DNA of 64,000 bases from Polyangia bacterium (GTDB lineage Bacteria; Myxococcota_A; Polyangia; Nannocystales; Nannocystaceae), in NCBI GenBank assembly GCA_030430565.1, contig JAUIKS010000044.1:28380-92379 (forward strand), read 5' to 3'. Position 1 is the stretch's first letter. Each line of letters opens with the position of its first letter. Under the pieces are notes generated by a model. The model was not told the origin of the DNA, ran no database searches, and worked only from the letters and a program-made list of their open reading frames with translations. Shown here in pieces: positions 18,356-27,258 of this stretch. The position numbers were made by a program, and so were the translations under genes.

Positions 18356-19738
18356 TCAGCCAGCCGGGTTGCACGTCACTGTGTACAGCGCGTTGCCGGT
18401 GAAGTCCGAGTAGGTGTACGGGCGGTTCAGGCCGTTGTAGGCGTCCTCGACCATCAGCGTCCCGAGGTCGACCTTGAGCACCAGCTCCTCGTGGAGCGGC
18501 TGGTTGCCCTCGTCGACATCGGACCAATTCACGAGCCACATGTAGCCTTCCGCGTCGAAGCCGACGCCCTTGATCGTGTACGTGTAGTTGAACACGGGTC
18601 CGGGCTCGAGGGTGTCGATGTCGAAGGAGCTGACGCTCGAGCCGCTCGAGATCCACATCAGGTTATCGGGCCCTTCGGCCAGGCCGGATCCGCCGCCGAG
18701 GCCCGGCAGCACGTCCCAGGTGTTCGTCTCGGGATCGAAGCGGGCGCCCGCGCTCCCGAGCGTCGACGCGAGCCACACGCGGCCGTTGTGGTCGACCGTG
18801 ATCCCGTACGGCGCGACGCCGCTGGGGACGTCCCAGACCTGGTAGGCGAGGTTGTCGATCTTGACGCGGGCGAGCTTGCGCGCCGGGCCGAGCGTGGTGA
18901 CGTACAGATCGCCGTGGGTGTTGACCGCCCCGCCGTAGGCCCCGAAGCTCGACCCCGGGAAGGTCGGGACCTCGACCTGATCGGTGATGTTCCCGGTCTC
19001 GCCGTCGACGAGGTAGGCGATGATACCCCCCGCGCCCCCGAGCCCCGGGAACAGCCCCGGCTTCGCGCTCGTCACGGTCCACACCTTCTCGCCCACCGCG
19101 TCGCACTGCCCGGAGAGCTCCCCCGGGGTCCACGCCACGGGGCGCTGGTTGGTCACGCCGAAGTCGGTGTACCAGGCGCGGCACTCCTCCATCTCCCAGG
19201 CGAGCACGTCGTCCTTGCCCGTCGACGTCTGGATCCCGGGGACGCCGTTGCTCTCGACGCACTCGGACGGGTCGGCGAAGAACTTGACGAGCCCGCCGTG
19301 GCGGTTGGCGACCGCGACGCTGCCGTCGAGCGCGACCGAGGTGCGTGAGGGGTTGCCCTTGTCCTCGGGGTGCGTCCGGTAGCGCGCCTCCTCCACGAGC
19401 GTGTCCATGTTGACCTTCGAGACGGTGCTCTCCTCGGCGTTGGCGATCCACACGTAGTTGAACTCGCAGCCGCACGCGTCGTCACCGCCGTCGGGCGCGC
19501 CGACGTCGAGCACGGGGCCCGAGGCCGCGCTCGCGCCCGAGCTCGCGCTCGAGCCCGAGCCGGAGCCGCTGGCCGCCTGCGTGCTCGCGCCGGATCCGTC
19601 GTGGGTCGCGCTCGTGTCGGGCGCGGCGGTCGTGATCGCGCCGGTGTCGTCTCCGCTCGAGTCGCCGCACGCGAACGCGAGCGTGAGCATCAACGACAAC
19701 GAAGACGACAGGACCGCGCGGGATGAGTGACGCTGCAT
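18356..19738 (-). CDS. NHL/virginiamycin-B-lyase-like propeller lipoprotein
   Basis: Lipoprotein of 460 residues with signal LSLMLTLAFAC, then a Ser/Gly/Ala linker to about residue 75. The folded part has repeated short blades: YVWIANAEESTVSKVNMDT, GSVAVANRHGGLVKFF, HGDLYVTTLGPARKLARVK, APYGITVDHNGRVWLAS, GLAEGPDNLMWISSGSS, FDAEGYMWLVNWSD. The pattern of GI/GLxxDxxGxxW units is that of NHL or streptogramin-lyase-like beta-propellers; a lyase active site cannot be claimed. Convergent with the DUF1554 gene. Probably surface-exposed. Confidence 0.8.
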   Translation of the reverse strand: MQRHSSRAVLSSSLSLMLTLAFACGDSSGDDTGAITTAAPDTSATHDGSGASTQAASGSGSGSSASSGASAASGPVLDVGAPDGGDDACGCEFNYVWIANAEESTVSKVNMDTLVEEARYRTHPEDKGNPSRTSVALDGSVAVANRHGGLVKFFADPSECVESNGVPGIQTSTGKDDVLAWEMEECRAWYTDFGVTNQRPVAWTPGELSGQCDAVGEKVWTVTSAKPGLFPGLGGAGGIIAYLVDGETGNITDQVEVPTFPGSSFGAYGGAVNTHGDLYVTTLGPARKLARVKIDNLAYQVWDVPSGVAPYGITVDHNGRVWLASTLGSAGARFDPETNTWDVLPGLGGGSGLAEGPDNLMWISSGSSVSSFDIDTLEPGPVFNYTYTIKGVGFDAEGYMWLVNWSDVDEGNQPLHEELVLKVDLGTLMVEDAYNGLNRPYTYSDFTGNALYTVTCNPAG

Positions 19739-19967
19739 CGAACACCTCCACGGCGCTCACGCGCCACCTCAGAGCTTCGCACAGCGACGCGGGTTGTACA
19801 TACATCGTGAGATGTGCTCGGCGCGCCGCGTTCGATCGCGCCTCGGGGTCGCCCTGGGGCCGTCCGCGCGACGGTCAGGGATTCTCCCACGCCAATCTCC
19901 CGGACCGCGTTGACGCGCACGCGGACGTCCGCGGGCGCGTATGTCGGCTCGAGCGACGACGTAACCG

Positions 19968-22364
19968 TCAGCGGTTGAGCAGCTTGGCGAAGGGGTTGTT
20001 GGAGAACTCGCGCTGCGTCGTCGCGCGTCGACGGTCACCGTCGCGCTTCCCCGCGCGCCTGTTGTCGCCGCGCCTGTGATCGCCGCGGTCTTGACGGCCG
20101 CCGCGACCGCGGTCGGCTTGAGCTCCGCCGCGCCCGCGCCCGCGTCGCTCGTCGTCCCGCGGCGGGCGGGCCGAGAGCGCGATGCGCTTGCGCTCGAGAT
20201 CGACCGAGAGCACGCGGACCTTGAGCTTGGCGCCGGTGCGCACCACGTCGTGGGGGTTTTTGACGAACTTCTCCGACAGCTCGCTGATGTGCACGAGGCC
20301 GTCTTGATGCACGCCGAGATCGACGAACGCGCCGAAGGCGGTGACGTTGGTGACGACGCCCTCGAGCACCATGCCCGGCTTGAGGTCCTCGAGCGAGTGG
20401 ATGTCGTCGCGGAAGCGCGGCGGGTCAAAGGTGTCTCGAGGGTCACGCCCGGGCTTCTGCAGCTCGTCGATGATGTCGCGCAGGGTCGGCTCGCCGACGC
20501 CCTCGCCGACGTAGCGCTCGAGCGAGATCGAGCGGACGAGCTTCGCGTCGCCGAGCAGCGCGCCGAGCGAGACGCCCATGTCGCCGGCGATGCGCTCGAC
20601 GAGCGGGTAGCGCTCGGGGTGCACGGCGGAGGCGTCGAGCGGGTGGGCGCCGCCGCGGATCCGCAGGAAGCCGGCCGCCTGCTCGAAGGTGCGCGGGCCC
20701 AGGCCGGTGACCTCGCGCAGGCCGTCGCGCCCGTTAAAGGCGCCCTGGCGCTCGCGGTGCGTCACGATCTCGCGGGCGAGGCGACGGCTGATGCCGGCGA
20801 CGCGCCCGAGCAGCGCCGCGCTCGCGGTGTTGAGGTCGACGCCGACTTGGTTGACGCAGCTCTCGACGACCTGGTCGAGCTTGCGGTCGAGCAGGCGCTG
20901 GTAGACGTCGTGCTGGTACTGCCCGACGCCGATCGACTTGGGCTCGATCTTCACCAGCTCGGCGAGCGGGTCCTGCAGGCGCCGCGCGATCGAGATGGCG
21001 CCGCGGATCGTGACGTCGAGCTCGGGGAACTCCTCGCGCGCGAGCGTCGACGCCGAGTAGACGCTCGCGCCGGCCTCGTTGACCGAGACCACCGCGATGT
21101 CCTTGAGATCCTGCTTGAGCGACGCGCTCGCGCTCGCGTCAGCGCTCAGCTCGCGCAGGAGCTCGCGCACGAAGCCCTCGGTCTCGCGCCCGCCGGTGCC
21201 GTTGCCGACCGCGATGACGGCGGGGCGGTGGCGCTCGAGCAGCCCGACGAGCTCGTGGCGCGCGCGCTCCTTCTTGCCGCCGTGCAGGTAGATGGTGCGG
21301 TGCTCGAGGAACTTGCCGGTGGCGTCGACGGCGACGCACTTGCAGCCCGTGCGCAGGCCCGGGTCGATCCCCACGACCGGCTTGCCGCCGAGCGGCGCGG
21401 CCATCAGCACGTTGCGCAGGTTCTCGGCGAAGACCTCGACGGCCTCCCGGTCGGCGCGCATCTTCAGCTCGACGCGCAGGTCGGTCTCGATCGAGGGGCC
21501 GAGCAGCCGCGTGAAGCTCTCCTTGACCGCGCGGCTGAGCAGCGGCGCCCACGGCGAGCCGCGCTGGACGCCCATCATCACCTCGAGCCGCGGCAGAATG
21601 AGCTCTGGCTCGAGGACCAGGCGCAGGCGCAGCGCGCCGTCCTGCTCGCCGCGGCGGACGGCGAGGTAGCGGTGCGAGGGGATCGTCTTGATCGCCTCTT
21701 CGAACTCGAAGTACTGCTCGAACTTGCTCGCGGCGGTCTCGTGACCGGGCGCGACCTGCGAGCGCACGCGGCCCTGCTCGTCGTAGGTGGTGCGCACGGC
21801 GGCGCGGACATCGGCGTTCTCGGCGACGCGCTCGGCGACGATGTCGCGGGCGCCGGCGAGCGCCGCCTTGACGTCGGGCACGGCGAGCTCGGGGTCGGCG
21901 TCCTCGCGCACGAAGCGGGCGGCCTCGGCCTCGGGGTCGCCGTCCGCGGCCTGGGCGAGGACGCGCTCGGCGAGCGGCTCGAGGCCGCGCTCGCGGGCCT
22001 TGGTCGCGCGTGTTCGACGACGTGGTTTAAAGGGCAGGTAGATGTCCTCGAGCGCGACGCGGGTCGCGCAGGCGTTGATCTTCGCGCGCAGCTCGTCGGT
22101 CAGCTTGCCCTGCTCCTCGATGGTCTTGAGGACGGTGCGCCGGCGCTGCTCGAGCTCCAGCACCTGACCGCGGCGCTCCTCGATCGCGCGGATCTGCACC
22201 TCGTCGAGGCCGCCCGTCATCTCCTTGCGGTAGCGGGCGATGAAGGGGACCGTCGCGCCCTCGGCGAGCAGCTTGACGACCGCGGCGACGCCCTTGGGGG
22301 GCAGCTCGAGGTCGCTGGCGATGGTCGGGACAGGATCGAAGTCGGGGAGCGGTTGGGTCGTCAT
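19968..22364 (-). CDS. tex: Tex-family RNA-binding transcription accessory protein
   Basis: Cytoplasmic nucleic-acid-binding protein of 798 residues. All the domains of Tex are present in order: N-terminal helical region (PPKGVAAVVKLLAEGATVPFIARYRKEMTGGLDE is its hallmark), a YqgF-like domain (GKPVVGIDPGLRTGCKCVAVD region), helix-hairpin-helix motifs (NTASAALLGRVAGISRRLA), and a C-terminal S1 domain (LEGVVTNVTAFGAFVDLG, then QDGLVHISELSE). A Gly/Arg/Asp-rich basic tail extends past the S1 domain. ATG at 22364 begins MTTQPLPDFDP; a longer frame to 22415 is possible but unneeded. Length and domain set are normal for Tex. Confidence 0.96.
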   Translation of the reverse strand: MTTQPLPDFDPVPTIASDLELPPKGVAAVVKLLAEGATVPFIARYRKEMTGGLDEVQIRAIEERRGQVLELEQRRRTVLKTIEEQGKLTDELRAKINACATRVALEDIYLPFKPRRRTRATKARERGLEPLAERVLAQAADGDPEAEAARFVREDADPELAVPDVKAALAGARDIVAERVAENADVRAAVRTTYDEQGRVRSQVAPGHETAASKFEQYFEFEEAIKTIPSHRYLAVRRGEQDGALRLRLVLEPELILPRLEVMMGVQRGSPWAPLLSRAVKESFTRLLGPSIETDLRVELKMRADREAVEVFAENLRNVLMAAPLGGKPVVGIDPGLRTGCKCVAVDATGKFLEHRTIYLHGGKKERARHELVGLLERHRPAVIAVGNGTGGRETEGFVRELLRELSADASASASLKQDLKDIAVVSVNEAGASVYSASTLAREEFPELDVTIRGAISIARRLQDPLAELVKIEPKSIGVGQYQHDVYQRLLDRKLDQVVESCVNQVGVDLNTASAALLGRVAGISRRLAREIVTHRERQGAFNGRDGLREVTGLGPRTFEQAAGFLRIRGGAHPLDASAVHPERYPLVERIAGDMGVSLGALLGDAKLVRSISLERYVGEGVGEPTLRDIIDELQKPGRDPRDTFDPPRFRDDIHSLEDLKPGMVLEGVVTNVTAFGAFVDLGVHQDGLVHISELSEKFVKNPHDVVRTGAKLKVRVLSVDLERKRIALSARPPRDDERRGRGRGGAQADRGRGGRQDRGDHRRGDNRRAGKRDGDRRRATTQREFSNNPFAKLLNR

Positions 22365-22457
22365 AACGGCCGGTGGGAGGCGGACAAAAGTGCCCGCCCG
22401 GACAGGACCGCGCAAGCGAATTTGTGTCCTCGAGAGCGCCGCGCTCGCGACGCGCGC

Positions 22458-22895
22458 TCAGCTGTCAGTGAGGGCCGCGACCGCCTCGTCGTAGGGCGCG
22501 CGGAAGCCCTGCGCGCCGCGGCAGAACGACCACGAGTGACGCGCTCCGTCGTCGCGCTGGACCGCGAGCATGTAGCGCGTGTCGAGGTCGGGGCAGTGGT
22601 CGGTCTCCTCGAGGAGGACCGGCGGCGGCGGGAGCTCGGCGAAGGCGCGCTCGATCCGGGCGAGCTGGCTGGCGCTCACGCGCCGCGTCTTGACGCCGCT
22701 CGAGCGCGCCTCGCAGCCCTGCTCCTGCTGCTTGAGCCCGCGGCTGTCGACGGCGGTGTACGCCGTGCAGTTGCCGCCCATGGCCTCGACGCTGTAGCTG
22801 TAGATCGGGCGCGCGCCGAAGCTCCCCGCGCACGCGAGTTCCGCGGCGGTCGTCATGACGGCGCAGACGATGAGCACGAGCCACGAGGAGCGCAC
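22458..22895 (-). CDS. small secreted hypothetical protein
   Basis: A 145-residue protein with an N-terminal signal (SSWLVLIVCAVMTTAAELAC), possibly a lipoprotein because a Cys lies at the end of the hydrophobic stretch. The mature part contains six further cysteines scattered as C-x(n)-C pairs (GGNCTAYTAVD, QQEQGCEARS, TDHCPDLDTRY, WSFCRGAQGF), suggesting disulfides outside the cytoplasm. I do not recognise a family. It lies between Tex and a divergent WD40 gene and has no obvious partner. Confidence 0.6.
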   Translation of the reverse strand: MRSSWLVLIVCAVMTTAAELACAGSFGARPIYSYSVEAMGGNCTAYTAVDSRGLKQQEQGCEARSSGVKTRRVSASQLARIERAFAELPPPPVLLEETDHCPDLDTRYMLAVQRDDGARHSWSFCRGAQGFRAPYDEAVAALTDS

Positions 22896-22957
22896 GCGCG
22901 TGAGTATAGCGCCCGCGCGCGCTCGACAGCGCGCCGCGCCTCGGGCACGATCGCCGG

Positions 22958-24757
22958 GTGAGCGGCGACTCGAGCTCCGCGCGCGCTGCGATAGGCCGGC
23001 TGGCGGCCCTCGTCGCGCGGGCGCCGAGCCCGACTGCGTGGATCCAGCTGTGCGCGGAGCTGTCCGAATGGCCCGATCAGGAGGTCAGCCGCGCGATCGA
23101 CTTCCTGCGGCCGCGCCTGTCCATGTGGCCACCTTCTCTACGGACGGCGCCGGAGTGGTGGCGGATCGCGTGGGAGGAGGGGCGCGACGAGCCGCGCCTC
23201 GAGCTCGCCGCGACGCTCGCGGGCCCGCTGCTGCCGGCGCGCGGCGGCGGCTCGCACCCGGTGCAGTACGACGTGTTCCACGAGGACCGCGTGTACTACG
23301 TGCGCTACCGCCACGGCTGCCTGAGCGTCACGCTCGAGCGCGTCGGGATGCTCAGGATCGACCGCGAGCTGGTCGACTGGGTGCCGGGGTGTCTCGAGGA
23401 GGAGGGGAGCTGGACCGACGAGGAGACCCAAGCGCTGCTCTCGCTGATCAGCGCCGCGATCCGACGCGACCAGCTCCACGCGCTCCGGCTCCCGCGCACG
23501 CGCGCGGCGCTGCGCGACTCGCCGAGCTACATGCGCGGGCCGTACCCGCTGTACTGTCAACGAGGTCCGTGCGGAGATCCGGAGCACGCCCACGACGAGC
23601 GCTGCTACGACACGATGCAGGCGGCGAACCGGCGGCTCGCGCGGAACGCCGCGCGGTTTCCAGGAGCCGCCGCTGCGCGTCACCACCTCTCGCTCGTGCG
23701 CCCCGGCCACGTCGGGCCGTGGCCGCGGCACAGCATGCGCGCGGTCGCGATGAGCGAGCGCAGCGGTCCCTCCTCGCGGTGCGCCGTGACGGTCACGCGT
23801 CGCGAACAGGGGCATCGAGACGACGTCGAGTTCTGCGAGTTCCTGCCCGACGGGCGGCTGCTGACGGGCGCCGAAGATGGCTCCCTGCGCGTTTGGTCGC
23901 TGGACACGGGCGACTCGATCGCGCTGCGCGGCCACGGGGGCCCGATCTCCTCCTGCGCGCGGCTCCCAGACGGTCGCGTGGTCTCGGCCTCCGAGGACGG
24001 CACGCTGCGCGTGTGGTCGCTTCGCGGCGGGGTGTGCGAGCGCGTGCTCGAGGGGCACGGCTGTCCCGTACAGCAGGTCGCGATTGCCGGCTTCCGCGTG
24101 GTCTCTGCGGGGCGCGACGGCGTCGTGCTGGTCTGGGACATCGTCACGGGGGCGCGTGTTCAGCTCTCCGGTGAGCAGCCGCGCTTCGGGCGGCTGGTCG
24201 CGCTGTCGGAGCAGCGGGTCGCGGGCGCCGGTCGCGGGATCCACCTGTGGTCGACGCGGGGCGGCGCGACTCGAACGCTGCGCAGCCCGACGGGCGCCCT
24301 GCTCACCCCGTGGTTCACGCTGCCCGACGGTCGCCTGATCGTCGACGCGGAGACGGCGCTCCAGGCCTGGGATGTCGAGGCGGGGCGCGTGACCGCGTCG
24401 GTCCACGCCCACGCCCAGGACGTCGTCGACTGCGCGCGCCTCGATGATCACCGGGTGGTCTCGGCGTCGGAGGACTGCACGCTGCGGGTCTGGGATGTTC
24501 AAACGGGCAGGTCGCGGCAGCTCTACGGGCACGAGGACGAGGTCGAGCTGTGCGCGGCGCTGGGCGACGGGCGCGTCGTCTCGTACTCCGCCGATGGCAC
24601 GCTGCGGGTCTGGGACGTCGAGACCGGCGCGTGTCAGGCGGTGCACCCGCTCGACGTCGAGGTGTACTCGATGGCCGCGCGCGACCAGGTCGTCGTGCTC
24701 GGCGTGGAGAGCGGCGAGATCGTGGTGCTCGAGATCGGCGCGCCAGAGTCGGCGTGA
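22958..24757 (+). CDS. WD40-repeat protein
   Basis: A 599-residue protein with GTG start at 22958. The first ~240 residues are an unrecognised helical region including a Cys/His cluster (CQRGPCGDPEHAHDERCYD). From about residue 280 there are seven or eight WD40 blades, for example RLLTGAEDGSLRVWSLDTG, RVVSASEDGTLRVWSLRGG, RVVSAGRDGVVLVWDIVTG, RVVSASEDCTLRVWDVQTG and RVVSYSADGTLRVWDVETG, most starting with a GH or DV turn. This should fold as a complete beta-propeller and act as a protein-interaction scaffold. No kinase or protease domain is attached, unlike many bacterial WD40 proteins. No signal peptide. Confidence 0.85.
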   Translation: MSGDSSSARAAIGRLAALVARAPSPTAWIQLCAELSEWPDQEVSRAIDFLRPRLSMWPPSLRTAPEWWRIAWEEGRDEPRLELAATLAGPLLPARGGGSHPVQYDVFHEDRVYYVRYRHGCLSVTLERVGMLRIDRELVDWVPGCLEEEGSWTDEETQALLSLISAAIRRDQLHALRLPRTRAALRDSPSYMRGPYPLYCQRGPCGDPEHAHDERCYDTMQAANRRLARNAARFPGAAAARHHLSLVRPGHVGPWPRHSMRAVAMSERSGPSSRCAVTVTRREQGHRDDVEFCEFLPDGRLLTGAEDGSLRVWSLDTGDSIALRGHGGPISSCARLPDGRVVSASEDGTLRVWSLRGGVCERVLEGHGCPVQQVAIAGFRVVSAGRDGVVLVWDIVTGARVQLSGEQPRFGRLVALSEQRVAGAGRGIHLWSTRGGATRTLRSPTGALLTPWFTLPDGRLIVDAETALQAWDVEAGRVTASVHAHAQDVVDCARLDDHRVVSASEDCTLRVWDVQTGRSRQLYGHEDEVELCAALGDGRVVSYSADGTLRVWDVETGACQAVHPLDVEVYSMAARDQVVVLGVESGEIVVLEIGAPESA

Positions 24758-24842
24758 CGCCGCCCTGCGCGACGCGCTCGACCGAGACGCTCGGGCGCGC
24801 CGTCCCGCCGCGACGATGGTTTTGACCCGAGGGCTGAGCGCG

Positions 24843-25532
24843 CTACTTGACGAGCAAGAGGCCGACGTTGTCCGCCTTGAGCGCGTCCACCTCCGGGCCG
24901 CTGGGGAGGTCGTCGCCCTCGTGCGTGAGCGCGGCGATGTCGAACTCAAAGCTGAGCGTTCCCTTCTCGCCGCCGACCCAGCAGTAGAGCTGCTTGAAGG
25001 GCTCGACGCCGTCGGCGCGCTCGGTCAGCTCGATGATCTTGCACTTCCGCTCCGGGCGCGCGTCGGTCAGCTGCTTGAAGGTCGAGCCGAAGCCGAGCCC
25101 CTCGGCGTCCTTGAGCGCTTTGTTCTCGAGTCGCACGCGGATCGTGGCGTCGTCCTCCCAAAGCGCGAGCTGGCTCGCGCCGGCGGCGTCTTGGACGAAG
25201 AACTCCGTGGTCGTGTGCGTGTCGCCCTCGGCGGCGCCGGTCTCGGTCTCCTGCGTGATCGTGTAGCCGGGGAAGGCGGCCTCCAGCGCCTTGAGCTCGA
25301 GCTCGGTCTGGGCGTTCAGGCCGGCGACGCCGGTCGGCGCGAGCACGAGCGGCGCGGCCTCGCGGGGCGTCTCCGGCTTGAGCGGCTCGGCGGAGGTCGG
25401 CGCGGCCTTGGTCTCGGTCGCGGGCTTCGTCTCGGGCGTCTTTCGCTCGCTGGCGCCGTCACAGCCGAGGCCCAGCGAGAGCGCCGTCGCGGCGCCGATT
25501 CTCCAAAGAGTGCGCATCCGAGTCCGCATCAT
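24843..25532 (-). CDS. hypothetical lipoprotein
   Basis: Lipoprotein of 229 residues. Signal (LWRIGAATALSLGLGC) ends in the lipobox GLGC, followed by a Lys/Thr/Glu/Pro linker. The mature domain contains LELKALEAAFPGYTITQETE, GASQLALWEDDATIRVRLEN and GLGFGSTFKQLTD, then a second half with PERKCKIIELTER and FKQLYCWVGGEKGTLSFEF. The pattern resembles proteins with DUF1131-like tails, but that is not secure. Start is the ATG at 25532. Convergent with the WD40 gene. Confidence 0.68.
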   Translation of the reverse strand: MMRTRMRTLWRIGAATALSLGLGCDGASERKTPETKPATETKAAPTSAEPLKPETPREAAPLVLAPTGVAGLNAQTELELKALEAAFPGYTITQETETGAAEGDTHTTTEFFVQDAAGASQLALWEDDATIRVRLENKALKDAEGLGFGSTFKQLTDARPERKCKIIELTERADGVEPFKQLYCWVGGEKGTLSFEFDIAALTHEGDDLPSGPEVDALKADNVGLLLVK

Positions 25533-25668
25533 CGAATTGTGTCAGGCGCCGCGGCGCGGGGTGAACGAAAAGCCCGCGGTCTCACGTGAGCAATACGCAC
25601 GCGGCGCGCGGGATGAATTCCGGCTCGGTCGCGACGCGACGCGGCTCGTCGCGCTACCGTGGGCGCGC

Positions 25669-26529
25669 ATGGGCGAGCTCTCTCGACGCGATCGCTTCTG
25701 GGTGTGGACGCTGCGGATGTTCGCGGGGCGACCGTTTCGCCGCGGTCACGACACGCCGGAGTTCGCGGCGCATCTGCAGGCGCTCGGCGCGGTCTCGCTG
25801 CCGCCGCTGGATCGACCCGGGGAGCACGAGCTGACGATCTCGACGCTCGCCGGCGAGCTCGACGCCGGGATCAGCGTGCTGCGCTGGCACGGCGCGCGCG
25901 CGCCGACGGTCATCTACCACCACGGCGGCTCTGAGATCCCCTCCACGCGCACCGCCGCGCGGATCTTCGCGCCGGAGGAGCTCACGACGCCGGTCAACGC
26001 GATCGTCATCCGGCTGCCGTTTCACCGCTCGGGCCTCGAGTTTCGGGGCGTCCTCGCCGACCTCCACGCGTTCCTGTCGATGCTCGCCGTGGGCGTCGGG
26101 CTCACCGAGCGAGTGCTCACCGCTGCGGCGCTGCGCGAGTCGGCGGGGACGCTGGTGGCGGGCTTCAGCCAGGGCGGCTTCATCACCAATCGTCACCACC
26201 TTCACTGCAACAGCGCCGACGCGTACCTCCCGATGATGGCGGGGACTGACCAGGGCGAGCTGTTCTTGTCGCTGTTCCCCGCGGTGACCGGCGCGGCGGC
26301 GGAGCGAGTCTGCGCGCGCCTCAATTTCTCGACGGCGTGGCGAACGATCGAGCACGCGAACGTGTTCCCGGTGCTCGCGCGGCGCGACGGCATCAACCCG
26401 CTGTCGCTGATGGGCCCCGGCTACGGGGAGGTCGACGTCGAGCTGTGGGACACCAGTCATCTCGCTGGCTTCGACGATCCGGCGCGGCTGCGCGAGGCGA
26501 TCGTACGTCGGCTCCCCGGGCGAAGCTGA
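25669..26529 (+). CDS. alpha/beta hydrolase-like protein
   Basis: A 286-residue protein starting at the ATG at 25669 (MGELSRRDRFWVWTL). APTVIYHHGGSEIPS supplies an oxyanion HHGG, VAGFSQGGFITN provides the G-x-S-x-G elbow, and a His late in the protein (LWDTSHLAGFDD) is a candidate catalytic base; the acid residue is not clear. The core is that of an alpha/beta hydrolase, but overall similarity to a named subfamily cannot be given. The longer open frame upstream antisense to the lipoprotein is a shadow. Convergent with the TetR gene 3 bp downstream. Confidence 0.75.
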   Translation: MGELSRRDRFWVWTLRMFAGRPFRRGHDTPEFAAHLQALGAVSLPPLDRPGEHELTISTLAGELDAGISVLRWHGARAPTVIYHHGGSEIPSTRTAARIFAPEELTTPVNAIVIRLPFHRSGLEFRGVLADLHAFLSMLAVGVGLTERVLTAAALRESAGTLVAGFSQGGFITNRHHLHCNSADAYLPMMAGTDQGELFLSLFPAVTGAAAERVCARLNFSTAWRTIEHANVFPVLARRDGINPLSLMGPGYGEVDVELWDTSHLAGFDDPARLREAIVRRLPGRS

Positions 26530-26531
26530 CA

Positions 26532-27149
26532 CTACGTGCCAGGTTTTCTCGCGCGCGCGTCGGTCGCGAGGCCGCGCTCGAGCATGGCGAAGGTCTCGAG
26601 GCCCATGCGCACCAGGTCGCGGCGGCCCTGGCCTTCGAACCACACGCGCAGCGTCGCGCGGATCGCCCCCATCAACGCGCCGGCGGTGACGCGCTGCGCG
26701 GTCGTGGGCGCGGCGCCGCCGGCGAGCGCGAGCGCCACGGCGTCGTCCCACTCGCGATCGCGGGCGCGGTCTCCGGCCATCAGCGCCGGGCTCGCGTCGA
26801 CCATCGCCTGGTGCGCGACGACCTCGTCGCGGGTCGCCATGAAGTGCGCGCCCAGGGCCACCAGCGCGCGTTGAACGGCGACGAGCGGCGCCTCGCCGGG
26901 GAGCCGCTCCTGCATCAAGGCGCCGAAGCGCTCGAGCCGGTCGCGGTGATCTGGAAACGCGACCTCGTCCTTGCTCGCGAAGTAGCGAAAGAAGGTGCGG
27001 CGCCCGACGCCGGCCTCGGCGGCGATGTCCTCGACCCGGACCTGCTCGTAGCCGTGGGCCTCGAACAGCGCGCGCGCGGCCGCGACGAGGGCGTCGCGGG
27101 TCTGCTGGCGGTTGCGGGCGCGCTTGCTGGTGGGGCGGGCGCTGGGCAC
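26532..27149 (-). CDS. TetR-family regulator divergent from penicillin acylase
   Basis: DNA-binding regulator of about 205 residues. RNRQQTRDALVAAARALFEA, GYEQVRVEDIAAEAGVGRRT and FFRYFASKDE form the TetR helix-turn-helix; the rest is helical. The GTG at 27149 is preferred. The open frame extends to a GTG at 27197, but that codon lies inside the palindrome and between the -35 and -10 of the divergent promoter, so it is unlikely to be the start unless the message is leaderless. The gene is divergent from the penicillin-acylase-family gene at 27259, the probable target. Confidence 0.9.
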   Translation of the reverse strand: MPSARPTSKRARNRQQTRDALVAAARALFEAHGYEQVRVEDIAAEAGVGRRTFFRYFASKDEVAFPDHRDRLERFGALMQERLPGEAPLVAVQRALVALGAHFMATRDEVVAHQAMVDASPALMAGDRARDREWDDAVALALAGGAAPTTAQRVTAGALMGAIRATLRVWFEGQGRRDLVRMGLETFAMLERGLATDARARKPGT

Positions 27150-27183
27150 GAATACTCCGGGGCGTCGCGGCGCCCGGGCTCCG

Positions 27184-27212
27184 TTGACCCGTGGCACTCA
27201 GTGCCATATTGT
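27184..27212 (+). promoter_or_regulatory. promoter with palindromic operator in spacer
   Basis: TTGACC at 27184-27189 and TATTGT at 27207-27212 are spaced by exactly 17 bp. The spacer is almost filled by TGGCACTCAGTGCCA (27192-27206), a palindrome with perfect 7-bp arms around one central base. It faces the penicillin-acylase gene and lies beside the divergent TetR gene, so it is the obvious operator for that repressor. Predicted by eye; binding is inferred. Confidence 0.72.
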
Positions 27213-27258
27213 CGTGCTCCTGCATGGAGCACAAGCGAGCGCGCAGGAGGAGAGCGAG

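Noticed and set aside
20076..22961. A 961-residue open frame antisense to tex
   Set aside because: Composition is a GC-rich shadow (Arg/Ala/Asp/Val-heavy, no domains); tex on the other strand has a full domain set.
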